From Gammaproteobacteria bacterium (lineage in GTDB: Bacteria; Pseudomonadota; Gammaproteobacteria; Competibacterales; Competibacteraceae): DNA of 64,000 nucleotides. The stretch lies in NCBI GenBank assembly GCA_024235095.1, contig JACKNC010000001.1:2915503-2979502 (forward strand). The letters run 5' to 3'. Every line of letters begins with the position of its first letter. The stretch's first letter is position 1. The notes under the pieces are model-generated. The model did no database searches. It saw only the letters and a list, made by a program, of their open reading frames with translations, and was not told where the DNA came from. Made by a program: the position numbers and the translations under genes. Shown here piece by piece: positions 27,906 through 36,186 of the stretch.

Positions 27906-28264
27906 ACAGGCTGAGTGAACAGGAACGCCGGGCGTTCGAGGCGGGTTGCACCGTAGGACTGGGCTTTACCCAACCCCTGAGCCTGATGCGGTGTGGCGGC
28001 GTCGGGCGCATTCTGGCCGTCCAGGCTAGCGATGGCAATCAGGAAGTCGAACGCGGCCTGTTGGAAATGGGGTTTGTGGAAGGCGCGCGCGTTGAAGTGT
28101 TGCACCATGGCTTTCTGGGTCGCGATCCGTTAGCGGTGCGCATTAATCAAACCATGACTGTGGCCTTGCGTCGCTGTGAAGCGAATGCCGTGCTGGTTGG
28201 GCCGCTGCGCGATGCGGCGGTAGAGTCCGCGCCGGTGATGACGCTGGAGTATGCGTCATCATGA
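27902..28264 (+). CDS. feoA: Ferrous iron transport protein FeoA
   Basis: 120 aa, longer than the usual ~75-85 aa because of an N-terminal extension of about 30 residues. The SH3-like core is visible: VGRILAVQ, then ERGLLEMGFVEGARVEVLHHG, then DPLAVRINQTMTVALRR. FeoA is a small cytosolic partner of FeoB. It overlaps the ferritin gene and feoB by 4 bp each. Confidence 0.93.
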   Translation: MNRLSEQERRAFEAGCTVGLGFTQPLSLMRCGGVGRILAVQASDGNQEVERGLLEMGFVEGARVEVLHHGFLGRDPLAVRINQTMTVALRRCEANAVLVGPLRDAAVESAPVMTLEYASS

Positions 28265-30165
28265 CCACGACCACTTTGCCCATTGACGAGAGTCGGCTGG
28301 CGCGCATCGCCTTGGTCGGCCCGCCTAACTGCGGCAAAACCACCCTATTCAACACGCTGACCGGCAGCCGGCAAAAGACCGGTAATTACCCTGGCGTGAC
28401 CGTCGAACGGAAAAGCGGCTGCTTGCGGACGCCCGTTGGCCACACCGTTGAACTTCTCGACCTGCCGGGCAGTTACAGTCTGCGTGCGCGCAGCCCCGAT
28501 GAGGCCATTACCCGCGATGTCGTGCTGGGCCGGCAGGCGCAGGAAGCCCTGCCGGACGTTGTCGTCTGCGTTACCAACGCGACCAATCTGGGACAACATC
28601 TGCGGTTGCTCCTGGAACTGCGGCAATTGGACCGACCACTGATTCTGGCGCTGAACATGATGGATATTGCTGAAAAACGCGGTTGCCAGATCAGCATCGA
28701 CGCGCTATCCCGGCAGTTAGGCATTCCGGTTGTGACTACCGTCGCGATGCGCAAGCACGGTGTACAAGACCTGCTGAATCAGATCGACCGGCTGTTGCAG
28801 CAAAGGCCGGGCGCTGATGGAGCAACGGCGATGGATGCCTGGGAGGAACCCTCGCCCGACGCGATTCGTGCCTACCACCGAGAGGTCGAGCGCGTGTTGC
28901 AGGAAGCCGTCATCCAGGAAGGAGCGCCGGAACGCCTCACTCGGCAAATTGACAGTGTCTTGCTGCACCCGGTGGCTGGACCGCTGATTCTGCTGAGTCT
29001 GTTGTTTCTGATGTTTCAGGCTGTGTTCAGTTGGGCGGAAGCGCCGATGGACGCTATCGACGCAGTGATGGTCGGTTTGCAACAATGGCTGTCCGCGCAC
29101 ATGGCGGACAGCCTGCTCAAGAGCCTGATCGTTGACGGAATTATTGCCGGGGTCGGCGGGGTGATCATTTTCCTGCCGCAGATCCTGATTTTGTTCCTGT
29201 TCATTCTACTGCTGGAAGATTCCGGCTATATGACGCGCGCCGCGTTTCTGATGGATCGGCTGATGAGCGGGGTGGGTTTGAACGGGCGCGCATTTATCCC
29301 CCTGCTGTCCAGCTTTGCCTGCGCCATTCCCGGCATCATGGCGGCGCGCACCATTGCACATCCCCTGGATCGCCTGACCACTATTCTGATTGCGCCGCTG
29401 ATGACCTGCTCGGCGCGATTGCCGGTGTATGTCCTGGTTATCGCCGCCTTCGTTCCTAACACCACGGTTTGGGGCGGAATCGGCTTGCAAGGGCTGGTCA
29501 TGTTCGGCTTGTACGCGACTGGCATTATTGGGGCGCTGGTGGTAGCGGGCGTGTTGCGCCTGACTCTGTTGCGCGGAGCGCGGCAGCCGTTGTTAATGGA
29601 GTTGCCAAGCTATAAATGGCCGAATCCAACAAATGTGTTACTGGGTTTGCTGGAGCGCGCCCGGATTTTTATGCGGCGCATCGGCACGATCATTCTGTGG
29701 GTCATGATTGTGCTGTGGTGTCTGGCGACGTTTCCCAGCGCGCCAGCGGGGGCGACTGAGCCGGCGATCAATTACAGCTTTGCCGGTATGATTGGACATG
29801 CGCTGGCGCCGCTGCTGGCGCCGATTGGGTTTAACTGGCAAATCGCTATTGCCCTGGTGCCGGGCCTGGCGGCGCGTGAGGTGGCGGTGGCGGCGTTGGG
29901 TATGGTGTATGCGTTGAGCGGCAACGAAGAGGCGGTCACCGAGGCGTTGAGCGTGGCGCTGGCTCAGGACTGGACGCTGGCGACGGCGCTGGCCTTGCTG
30001 GCTTGGTATGTGTTCGCCCCGCAATGTCTGGCGACGCTGGCGGCAACTCGGCGCGAAACGAATTCCTGGCGCTGGCCGGTGTTCATGTTTGTGTACCTGA
30101 TCGTGCTGGCCTATATCGCGGCCTTCATCACTTATCGGGTCGCCTTGGCGTTGGGAGGCGGTTGA
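28261..30165 (+). CDS. feoB: Ferrous iron transporter FeoB
   Basis: 634 aa with an N-terminal GTPase domain and a membrane transporter region. GTPase motifs: G1 GPPNCGKTT (20-28), G2 in GNYPGVTVE, G3 DLPG (67-70) and G4 NMMD (132-135). The membrane part from about 245 carries the paired Gate motifs, including FACAIPGIMAART and PLMTCSARLPVYVL with their conserved cysteines. FeoB brings Fe2+ into the cytoplasm under low oxygen. It follows feoA with a 4-bp overlap. Confidence 0.96.
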   Translation: MTTTTLPIDESRLARIALVGPPNCGKTTLFNTLTGSRQKTGNYPGVTVERKSGCLRTPVGHTVELLDLPGSYSLRARSPDEAITRDVVLGRQAQEALPDVVVCVTNATNLGQHLRLLLELRQLDRPLILALNMMDIAEKRGCQISIDALSRQLGIPVVTTVAMRKHGVQDLLNQIDRLLQQRPGADGATAMDAWEEPSPDAIRAYHREVERVLQEAVIQEGAPERLTRQIDSVLLHPVAGPLILLSLLFLMFQAVFSWAEAPMDAIDAVMVGLQQWLSAHMADSLLKSLIVDGIIAGVGGVIIFLPQILILFLFILLLEDSGYMTRAAFLMDRLMSGVGLNGRAFIPLLSSFACAIPGIMAARTIAHPLDRLTTILIAPLMTCSARLPVYVLVIAAFVPNTTVWGGIGLQGLVMFGLYATGIIGALVVAGVLRLTLLRGARQPLLMELPSYKWPNPTNVLLGLLERARIFMRRIGTIILWVMIVLWCLATFPSAPAGATEPAINYSFAGMIGHALAPLLAPIGFNWQIAIALVPGLAAREVAVAALGMVYALSGNEEAVTEALSVALAQDWTLATALALLAWYVFAPQCLATLAATRRETNSWRWPVFMFVYLIVLAYIAAFITYRVALALGGG

Positions 30166-30166
30166 G

Positions 30167-30397
30167 ATGGGATGGCAGGATGGATTGGCGCTGTTGATCG
30201 TGGCAGGCGCAGCTTTCGGGCTATTACGGGCTTACGCGCCAGTCGGCTGGTTTCGATCCGGCGCTGGCCGGGACGGGAAGCCTTCCGGGAAGAACGCCGC
30301 ACCTGCTAGTAGCGGATGTCATGGTTGCGCTTTGGGATCGTCCTGCGCCAAGACGCTCATCCAGGTTCGCCCCAGCGTTATCCAGCAGGGCGAATAA
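30167..30397 (+). CDS. Small FeoB-associated Cys-rich membrane protein
   Basis: 76 aa starting 1 bp after the feoB stop. One short hydrophobic helix (about 7-22) is followed by a linker and a Cys-rich motif GCHGCALGSSCA near the middle, as in the small FeoB-associated proteins (P12/FeoB_associated type) found after feoB in many bacteria. The role is not settled; iron or Fe-S binding is often suggested. It is probably the fourth gene of the iron operon. Confidence 0.75.
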   Translation: MGWQDGLALLIVAGAAFGLLRAYAPVGWFRSGAGRDGKPSGKNAAPASSGCHGCALGSSCAKTLIQVRPSVIQQGE

Positions 30398-31716
30398 CTC
30401 CCAGCCAAGCATCTTTGATCAGCGCCTTGGCTATTTGATGCCATCCAGAAGAATCTGCCGCTTTTGGTCAACAAGGTCTTTAATGACATACGTCTGCGCC
30501 TTCTTTTCGAGCGCTGCGATAGCTTTCACGATCTTCTCTTGGACAGACTGCGGCGGCAGGGGAATGGAAAACTTGTAAACATCATTTCGGTTTAAGCCTG
30601 GAACTCCCTGGGCTTTGGCTTGTTCTTCCAGTTTTAGCTCCTGCAAAATGGCTTGCAGATAGCGAAGCGCCACTTTGTTTTTGTCACACGAGACGTAAAA
30701 GGTGGTGTCGATTGGAAAACAGTTCTGCTCAATGTAGGTGATCTTTCCGGCAGAGCCTTTCCGACCAACAACAATTGCCGGGCCTTCCACAAGATACTCG
30801 TTGTGATAGCCAACGATTCCGTTAGACCCCATCACCGGGAATTCCCCTGGAATCCGGCTGCGCTCAGGAAGCGGTTTGCCGTACTCCAGGGTCGCAACTT
30901 GATCGAACGGAACCCGATCAAACCGCGTCTCAAATTGAACTGACTTCATAGCCTGTTGAGGCGACAGGTTGAACGCCAAATCGCAACCCGTGCGGGAAAA
31001 ATCCAAAAAAGCGGGCGTAGGCGCAATGCGAAGCTTGTTAAGTTGCGCAGCCCGTTCCACAAACAGCGTTTCAATCTCGCCGCTGTTCGAGGTGAGATGA
31101 GGCAGCAGGGTAAAACGGTTGTGGCGGAGATTAAGGTGCTGCTTGAAATCCTTGACTGAGTACGGTGGGTTGGCAATCAGCACGTCCAGCGTACCGGGTT
31201 TGGGCAGGGCGTCGTCATGTTCGAGGCCATCCGCATGAAGAATATTGGCGTCGCCTGCGCCGTGCAGGAACAGGGCGATCTTGGCGGTGCGGGCCAGACG
31301 ATAATCTTTTTCGATTCCCCAGACGCAATCCCGCGCCCAAGTGGTGCTGACCTGTTGCGAAAGGTCAAGGGCAGCCAGGTCTTCCTGAAGCTCCTCGATC
31401 ACCTCGGTGAGAAAATGGGCGCTGCCGCAGGCGTAATCCATCACCTTGGGAATCACCCGCGCGTCGCCCGCAGCATGAGCGGCGGCCATGCGCTCGCGAA
31501 GCGGCAAACAGCGCACGATGAAGCGGGCGATGGGAATCGGGGTAAAAAACTGACCTTCGGACTGCTTGAAGCCGCTGTTCAACAACAGTTCAAACAGATT
31601 GCCCAGGAAAGCCTGCTTGCTGGTGTATTTCAGCCGGTAGCTCTGGAATAACTCCACGACCTCGCGGACCACCTGCGTGTTTTGCTCGAAGAGCTTGCGG
31701 TTATGCACCTCCTTAA

Positions 31717-31837
31717 ATGCGAATTAAGAGCTTCATCCTCAACTCGTTGAAAACCCGATTCTGGATTTTCGTCAGCAATTCGATGAGTAACGTAACATAT
31801 TTATATTTAAGGATATTAGTTAGCTCTTAATTCGCAT
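31717..31837. mobile_element. 121-bp miniature inverted-repeat element flanked by TTAA
   Basis: 16-bp perfect terminal inverted repeats (ATGCGAATTAAGAGCT at 31717-31732, its complement at 31822-31837) enclose AT-rich sequence with no gene. TTAA occurs on both sides (31713-31716 and 31838-31841), as for a 4-bp target duplication; because the border is palindromic, a 2-bp TA duplication cannot be excluded. The insertion lies inside the methylase gene: deleting 125 bp rejoins codons for D-F-A-F-K-E-V-H-N in frame. Confidence 0.8.
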
Positions 31838-32053
31838 TTAAAGGCAAAGTCATTGTTGGTGTAGAATTTGAGGGCGCGGAAGATTTTTTTGACCTCGTTG
31901 CGGGCCATGTCGCGCCGGTGGGCCATGAAGGCGTTGTCGATGTCTCTTTCCTCGAAGTAGGTGATTTCTTCGCCGAGGGAGTCTTTCATGCCGCGCTTAT
32001 AGAGGCGTTGCAGACGATCGATCAGTTCTTCCGGGGTGTCTTTGTCAGGAAAC

Positions 32054-32102
32054 GTAAGCGTTCACCTCCCCCCTTTGCCAAAGGGGGGGACTGAATGGTT
32101 AC
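32054..32102. mobile_element. 49-bp palindromic mini-element with 8-bp target duplication
   Basis: The whole element is one imperfect palindrome: GTAAGCGTTCA... at the left, ...TGAATGGTTAC at the right, with a C-run/G-run centre around TTTGCCAAA; 19 of 24 arm positions pair by hand alignment. CAGGAAAC occurs directly on each side (32046-32053 and 32103-32110), a clear 8-bp target duplication. It interrupts the methylase gene and brings in a TGA stop on the minus strand. It is far too short to move itself, so it must rely on a transposase elsewhere. Confidence 0.8.
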
Positions 32103-32337
32103 CAGGAAACCACTGAAAGCTGAGAATATCGGTCTCACTGCGATCTTCATCCACCAGTTTGGCGAGAATGATGGCGCACAGACGGTTGAAAGCATTTTCC
32201 CTGTCGGACACGTTGTTGTGCCGAAGGATTTCCATGAAGGTATTAAAGACCTTGGTACTGCCGTTCTGGCCGTTGAACTCCTTGAGGTCTTTACGGCGCA
32301 GCCCCAATATGCTTAAAAAGTGAGAAAGGTCTGTCAC

Positions 32338-32689
32338 AGATGGTCAACCGTTTTGTTTTATTGTTTAGCGCAAAAAATTGGATGCCATAATAGCTTTGCA
32401 GCGCGAGTATCCTTATGGATACAACGAATTGTCAACTGCAAAAGACCAATTTCTGATGCGCGCTGACCCCTCTTCTTGAATTCTTCTCCCACTCGCGGGA
32501 GAAGAAGAGACTAGCACTGCCTCTTCGTCGTCGCGGCGCACATTCTTTGCACATCTCCTTCACATTTCGCACCATAACCAGGCAATATAATCCCTGTCCA
32601 TCAGGCTTATCAAGCCGGAAGAATCATAAAAAAATTATAAAAATAATAACTTGGAAACTTGGCCACTGAATTGCATTACCGAACTCCAA
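32338..32689. other. Non-coding region with an intergenic palindrome
   Basis: About 350 bp without a gene. It contains a 10-bp perfect inverted repeat, TTCTTCTCCC (32481-32490) and GGGAGAAGAA (32497-32506), with a 6-base loop. There is no T-run on either side, so it is more like a REP-type intergenic palindrome than a terminator. The last 60 bases (about 32620-32655) are A/T-rich and could hold a promoter for the structured segment that follows. Confidence 0.5.
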
Positions 32690-32817
32690 GGATCGATGCT
32701 CAACAAGCCCCTCTGGTTTGACAGCAGCATCGATTCGGGCGGCTAACGGGGGCCGCCGTCGCGGACTATGGCGTCCGGACGCGTGTCATCACAGTACGTG
32801 TTCGGACGCCCTTTTTA
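32690..32817 (+). ncRNA. Candidate structured RNA ending in a rho-independent terminator
   Basis: Three stem-loops lie in series: 32692-32734 (perfect 9-bp stem ATCGATGCT/AGCATCGAT, 25-nt loop), 32738-32757 (GGCGGC/GCCGCC) and 32770-32810 (about 14 bp, GGCGTCCG core, two mismatches), the last followed by CTTTTT. An AT-rich segment precedes. This could be a small RNA or a leader ahead of coaBC, whose start is 66 bp past the T-run. I do not recognise a known RNA family. Only the stems and the T-run are directly seen; expression is inferred. Confidence 0.45.
32770..32817 (+). terminator. Terminator-like hairpin upstream of coaBC
   Basis: Arms 32770-32783 and 32797-32810 pair at 12 of 14 positions around a 13-nt loop; CTTTTTATTT follows directly. 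It fits a rho-independent terminator on the plus strand, ending either an upstream RNA or an attenuated leader. Confidence 0.6.
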
Positions 32818-32882
32818 TTTCCGCATGCCTGTAAGTTGCGTTAAGCTTTCAGCAACTTTTCCTTCTTGCCCGGAGTCCTCTC

Positions 32883-34166
32883 ATGCTCCAGCCCCTGGCT
32901 AACACCCGAATTCTGCTCGGTATTACCGGTGGCATCGCCGCTTATAAAAGCGCCGACCTGACGCGCCGTCTGCGCGAAGCAGGCGCTGACGTTCAGGTGG
33001 CCATGACCCCAGCCGCCACCGCCTTCGTAGCCCCTCTGACGTTCCAGGCCGTCTCCGGGCAACCGGTGCGCACGGAACTGCTGGATGTCAACGCCGAAGC
33101 CGGCATGGGGCATATTGAGCTGGCGCGTTGGGCGGACTTGATCCTGATCGCTCCGGCCACCGCCGATTTCCTTGCTCGCCTGGCGCATGGCATGGCGAAT
33201 GATTTGCTTAGCACCCTGTGTCTCGCTACCGACCGGCCGCTGGCGGTTGCGCCGGCTATGAACCGCCTAATGTGGCAAAATATCGCGACTCAGGACAATT
33301 GCCGACTGCTGGTGCGGCGCGGCGTTAAAATCTGGGGGCCGGGCAGCGGTGAACAGGCGTGCGGCGAGATTGGCGAGGGACGGATGCTGGAGCCGCTGGA
33401 GTTGCGGAATTTGGTCGTTGAGTGGCTGGGCGGGAAGGAAGAAGGCGCCCAATGGCAACCCACATCGTCCGTTGAGGAATCCCTGACCGCCGAGACCCTC
33501 ACACCGCACGATTTGCAAGGTCTGACTGTGCTGCTCACCGCAGGTCCGACCCGCGAGGCGCTCGATCCGGTGCGTTTCATCAGTAACCGTAGCACTGGAA
33601 AAATGGGTTTTGCTGTCGCCGCCGCCGCGGCGATGGCGGGGGCGCGGGTGACGCTGGTCAGCGGTCCCGTGCATTTGCCGACTCCGCCTGGCATCGAGCG
33701 GATCGATGTGGAGAGCGCGCTTGAAATGCATGAGGCCGTGATGAACCGGGTCCGGCAGGCGGATATTTTCATCGCAACCGCAGCGGTCGCCGATTATCGC
33801 GCCGCTCAGGCGGCAGAGCGCAAAATTAAGAAAACCGACGAGACGTTGACCTTGGAACTGGCGCGCAACCCGGATATTCTCGCTGAAGTCGCTGCGCTGC
33901 GTGCTCATCGACCATTTACCGTGGGTTTCGCCGCAGAAACGCATGATGTGCTGCGCTATGCCGAGGACAAGCGTCGTCGCAAGAATCTGGACCTGATCGC
34001 CGCCAATCAGGTGGGCATCGCCGGCAGCGGCTTTGAAAGCGAGCAGAATGCCTTGCATGTGCTGTGGGAGGGAGGCGAGCGCGTGTTACCCTTGGCGGAT
34101 AAGGACTGGCTCGGACAACAATTGGTTGCGTTAATCGCCGAGCGGTATCGAATCGGAAAAGCATGA
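32883..34166 (+). CDS. coaBC: Phosphopantothenoylcysteine decarboxylase / phosphopantothenate-cysteine ligase CoaBC
   Basis: 427 aa bifunctional enzyme of coenzyme A synthesis. N-terminal flavin decarboxylase (CoaC, about 1-185): GITGGIAAYKSADLTRRL, the catalytic-His region GHIELARWADL and PAMNRLMWQN. C-terminal ligase (CoaB, about 210-427): TAGPTREALDPVRFISN, STGKMGFA and the AAVADYR motif. It overlaps dut by 4 bp, and the coaBC-dut-algC order is common in gammaproteobacteria. Confidence 0.95.
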   Translation: MLQPLANTRILLGITGGIAAYKSADLTRRLREAGADVQVAMTPAATAFVAPLTFQAVSGQPVRTELLDVNAEAGMGHIELARWADLILIAPATADFLARLAHGMANDLLSTLCLATDRPLAVAPAMNRLMWQNIATQDNCRLLVRRGVKIWGPGSGEQACGEIGEGRMLEPLELRNLVVEWLGGKEEGAQWQPTSSVEESLTAETLTPHDLQGLTVLLTAGPTREALDPVRFISNRSTGKMGFAVAAAAAMAGARVTLVSGPVHLPTPPGIERIDVESALEMHEAVMNRVRQADIFIATAAVADYRAAQAAERKIKKTDETLTLELARNPDILAEVAALRAHRPFTVGFAAETHDVLRYAEDKRRRKNLDLIAANQVGIAGSGFESEQNALHVLWEGGERVLPLADKDWLGQQLVALIAERYRIGKA

Positions 34167-34627
34167 TGACTCATCAAACCATCGAGTTGAAAATCCTGAA
34201 TCCCCGACTGGGCCAGGATATCCCTCTGCCTGAGTACGCCACGGACGGTTCAGCCGGTCTGGACTTGCGCGCCTGCCTGGCCGAGCCGCTGATCGTGCAT
34301 CCAGGAGAAACGCATCTGATCCCGACTGGCATGGCAATCCATATCAGCGATCCTGGCTTGGCGGCGCTGGTGTTGCCGCGTTCCGGCCTCGGCCATAAGC
34401 ATGGCATCGTGTTGGGCAATCTGGTAGGACTCATCGATAGCGACTATCAGGGCGAACTGCTGATCTCGTGCTGGAACCGGGGCCACGCGCCGTTTACCAT
34501 TGCGGTGGGCGAGCGAATTGCGCAGATGATCATCGTGCCTGTGGTTCATGCACAATTCGCGATGGTTTCCGAATTCACGCCGAGCGGGCGCGGCGTAGGC
34601 GGTTTCGGTCATTCTGGGCGACATTAA
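34163..34627 (+). CDS. dut: dUTP diphosphatase Dut
   Basis: 154 aa trimeric dUTPase that hydrolyses dUTP to dUMP, keeping uracil out of DNA and supplying dTMP synthesis. The five family motifs are visible: GSAGLDLRA, PRSGLGHKHG, GLIDSDYQGEL, RIAQMIIVPV and the C-terminal GVGGFGHSG. Two ATG codons in tandem open the frame; the first overlaps the coaBC stop. Confidence 0.96.
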   Translation: MMTHQTIELKILNPRLGQDIPLPEYATDGSAGLDLRACLAEPLIVHPGETHLIPTGMAIHISDPGLAALVLPRSGLGHKHGIVLGNLVGLIDSDYQGELLISCWNRGHAPFTIAVGERIAQMIIVPVVHAQFAMVSEFTPSGRGVGGFGHSGRH

Positions 34628-34637
34628 CTAATCCCTG

Positions 34638-36011
34638 ATGAAAAAATCCATTTTTCGGGAATATGATATTCGCGGCATTGTTGACCGCGACCTGACGCCC
34701 GAGGCTGTGCATGATATTGGTCAAGCGGTGGGTAGTTTGGCCGCTGAGCGCGGCGAGCGCTGCATCGCGGTAGGACGCGACGGGCGATTGTCCAGTCCAG
34801 CGCTCTGCGCTGCGCTCAAGACGGGCATCCGTGCGGCGGGCCTGGACGTCATTGATCTGGGTGCGCTCTCCACTCCCTTGCTGTATTACGCCACCCACAC
34901 TCTTGATGATACCCACGCCGGTGTTATGGTCACCGGCAGCCATAACCCGCCCAACTATAACGGTCTGAAAATCGTTATTGACCGGATTGCCCTGCATGGC
35001 GAAGTGATTCGTGACCTGCGCCGCCGCATCGAAACCGGCAATCTGCGTCAAGGTCACGGCGGCGAGCGATCAGCGGATGTTTGCATTGAATATATTCGCC
35101 GCGTCAGTGAAACACTGCCCCTGCCTCGAACGCTGAAAGTGGTCGTGGATTGCGGCAACGCCATCGCTGCGCACACCGCGCCGCCGTTGCTGCGCGCACT
35201 CGGTTGTGAAGTCGTGGAATTGTACTGTGAAGTCGATGGCCGCTTTCCCAACCATCATCCCGATCCCAGTATTCCGGAAAATCTGGTCGATTTGCAGGCG
35301 GCGGTGCTCGAACATCAAGCCGATATAGGTCTGGCGTTTGACGGCGATGCCGACCGGCTGGGCGTAGTCACCGACACTGGTGAAATCATCTGGCCGGATC
35401 GGCTCTTGATGCCACTGGCCGAAGAAGTGCTGACCCGCTATCCTGGCGCAGCGATTGTTTATGATATCAAATGCTCCTGGCATCTCACCCGGTTGATCGA
35501 ACGACTGGGCGGCCAGCCGATTCTGTGGAAAACCGGCCATTCGCTGATCAAGGCCAAGATGCGCGAAACCGGCGCTTTGTTGGGCGGCGAGATCACCGGC
35601 CATCTGGCGCATGCCGATGACTGGTTCGGATTCGATGACGCCTTCTATGCCGCCGCCCGGTTACTCCGATTGCTGGCTGGGCAGAGCGGTTCCAGCACCG
35701 AGTTCTTCGCGGCCTATCCGACTGGCTTGACCACTCCGGAATTGCGCTTGGAGATGGCCGAGGGCGAGCCATTCCGTTTTATGGAGCGCTTGACAAGCCA
35801 AGCCGATTTTGGCCCGGATGCGCGAGTCATTACCCTGGACGGGTTACGGGTGGAATTTCCGCACGGTTGGGGGCTCGTGCGCGCTTCCAATACTACGCCG
35901 AGTCTGGTGTTGCGCTTCGAGGCCGATCACGCAGAAGCAATGACCGATATTCAGGAGCGATTCCGCTGCATCCTGCTGGGATTGCAAACCAATCTAACAC
36001 TGCCTTTTTAG
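34638..36011 (+). CDS. algC: Phosphomannomutase/phosphoglucomutase (AlgC type)
   Basis: 457 aa. It interconverts the 1- and 6-phosphates of mannose or glucose, feeding polysaccharide, LPS and glycogen precursors. The phosphoserine is S101 in VTGSHNPPNYNG, the metal loop is DGDADR (about 233-238) and the sugar loop includes GGEITGH. The C-terminal phosphate site is RASNTTPSLVLRFE. It follows dut by 10 bp. Glucose-1-phosphate from this enzyme would connect to the glycogen synthase genes 6 kb away. Confidence 0.92.
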   Translation: MKKSIFREYDIRGIVDRDLTPEAVHDIGQAVGSLAAERGERCIAVGRDGRLSSPALCAALKTGIRAAGLDVIDLGALSTPLLYYATHTLDDTHAGVMVTGSHNPPNYNGLKIVIDRIALHGEVIRDLRRRIETGNLRQGHGGERSADVCIEYIRRVSETLPLPRTLKVVVDCGNAIAAHTAPPLLRALGCEVVELYCEVDGRFPNHHPDPSIPENLVDLQAAVLEHQADIGLAFDGDADRLGVVTDTGEIIWPDRLLMPLAEEVLTRYPGAAIVYDIKCSWHLTRLIERLGGQPILWKTGHSLIKAKMRETGALLGGEITGHLAHADDWFGFDDAFYAAARLLRLLAGQSGSSTEFFAAYPTGLTTPELRLEMAEGEPFRFMERLTSQADFGPDARVITLDGLRVEFPHGWGLVRASNTTPSLVLRFEADHAEAMTDIQERFRCILLGLQTNLTLPF

Positions 36012-36186
36012 TGAACTGACGCAGAAATTTTGGCAGGTTCAAATAGATGCGTGGGCTGGGATAATTGGCGTCATCCACTCTACACGCGATTGCCGTAAGG
36101 CTTTTTTGCGCCGCATCAAGGTCAAACAGGATGAAGCAATCGGTATTTTGACATCCTGGAATCACCGCGATCAAGGAGCCTTGCCC

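Larger units (their letters stand above)
30431..32337 (-). pseudogene. Broken N6-adenine methylase/specificity gene of a type I-like restriction system
   Basis: Read on the minus strand from a GTG at 32337, three pieces of one gene appear. Piece 1 (32337-32103) encodes the family N-terminus (FNTFMEILRHNNVSDREN). Piece 2 (32053-31838) continues it (DTPEELIDRLQRLYKRGMKD). Piece 3 (from about 31716, open to 30431) carries the methylase core: GQFFTP, motif I DYACGSAHFL and motif IV NPPY. A 49-bp and a 121-bp insertion separate the pieces. Removing both, with one copy of each duplication, restores a single frame without stops. Piece 3 passes from FVERAAQL straight into a specificity-like region (MGSNGIVGYHNEYL, then VVGRKGSAGKI), skipping the rest of the methylase domain, which suggests an extra internal deletion. 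No endonuclease subunit is nearby. It is almost certainly inactive. Confidence 0.85.
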
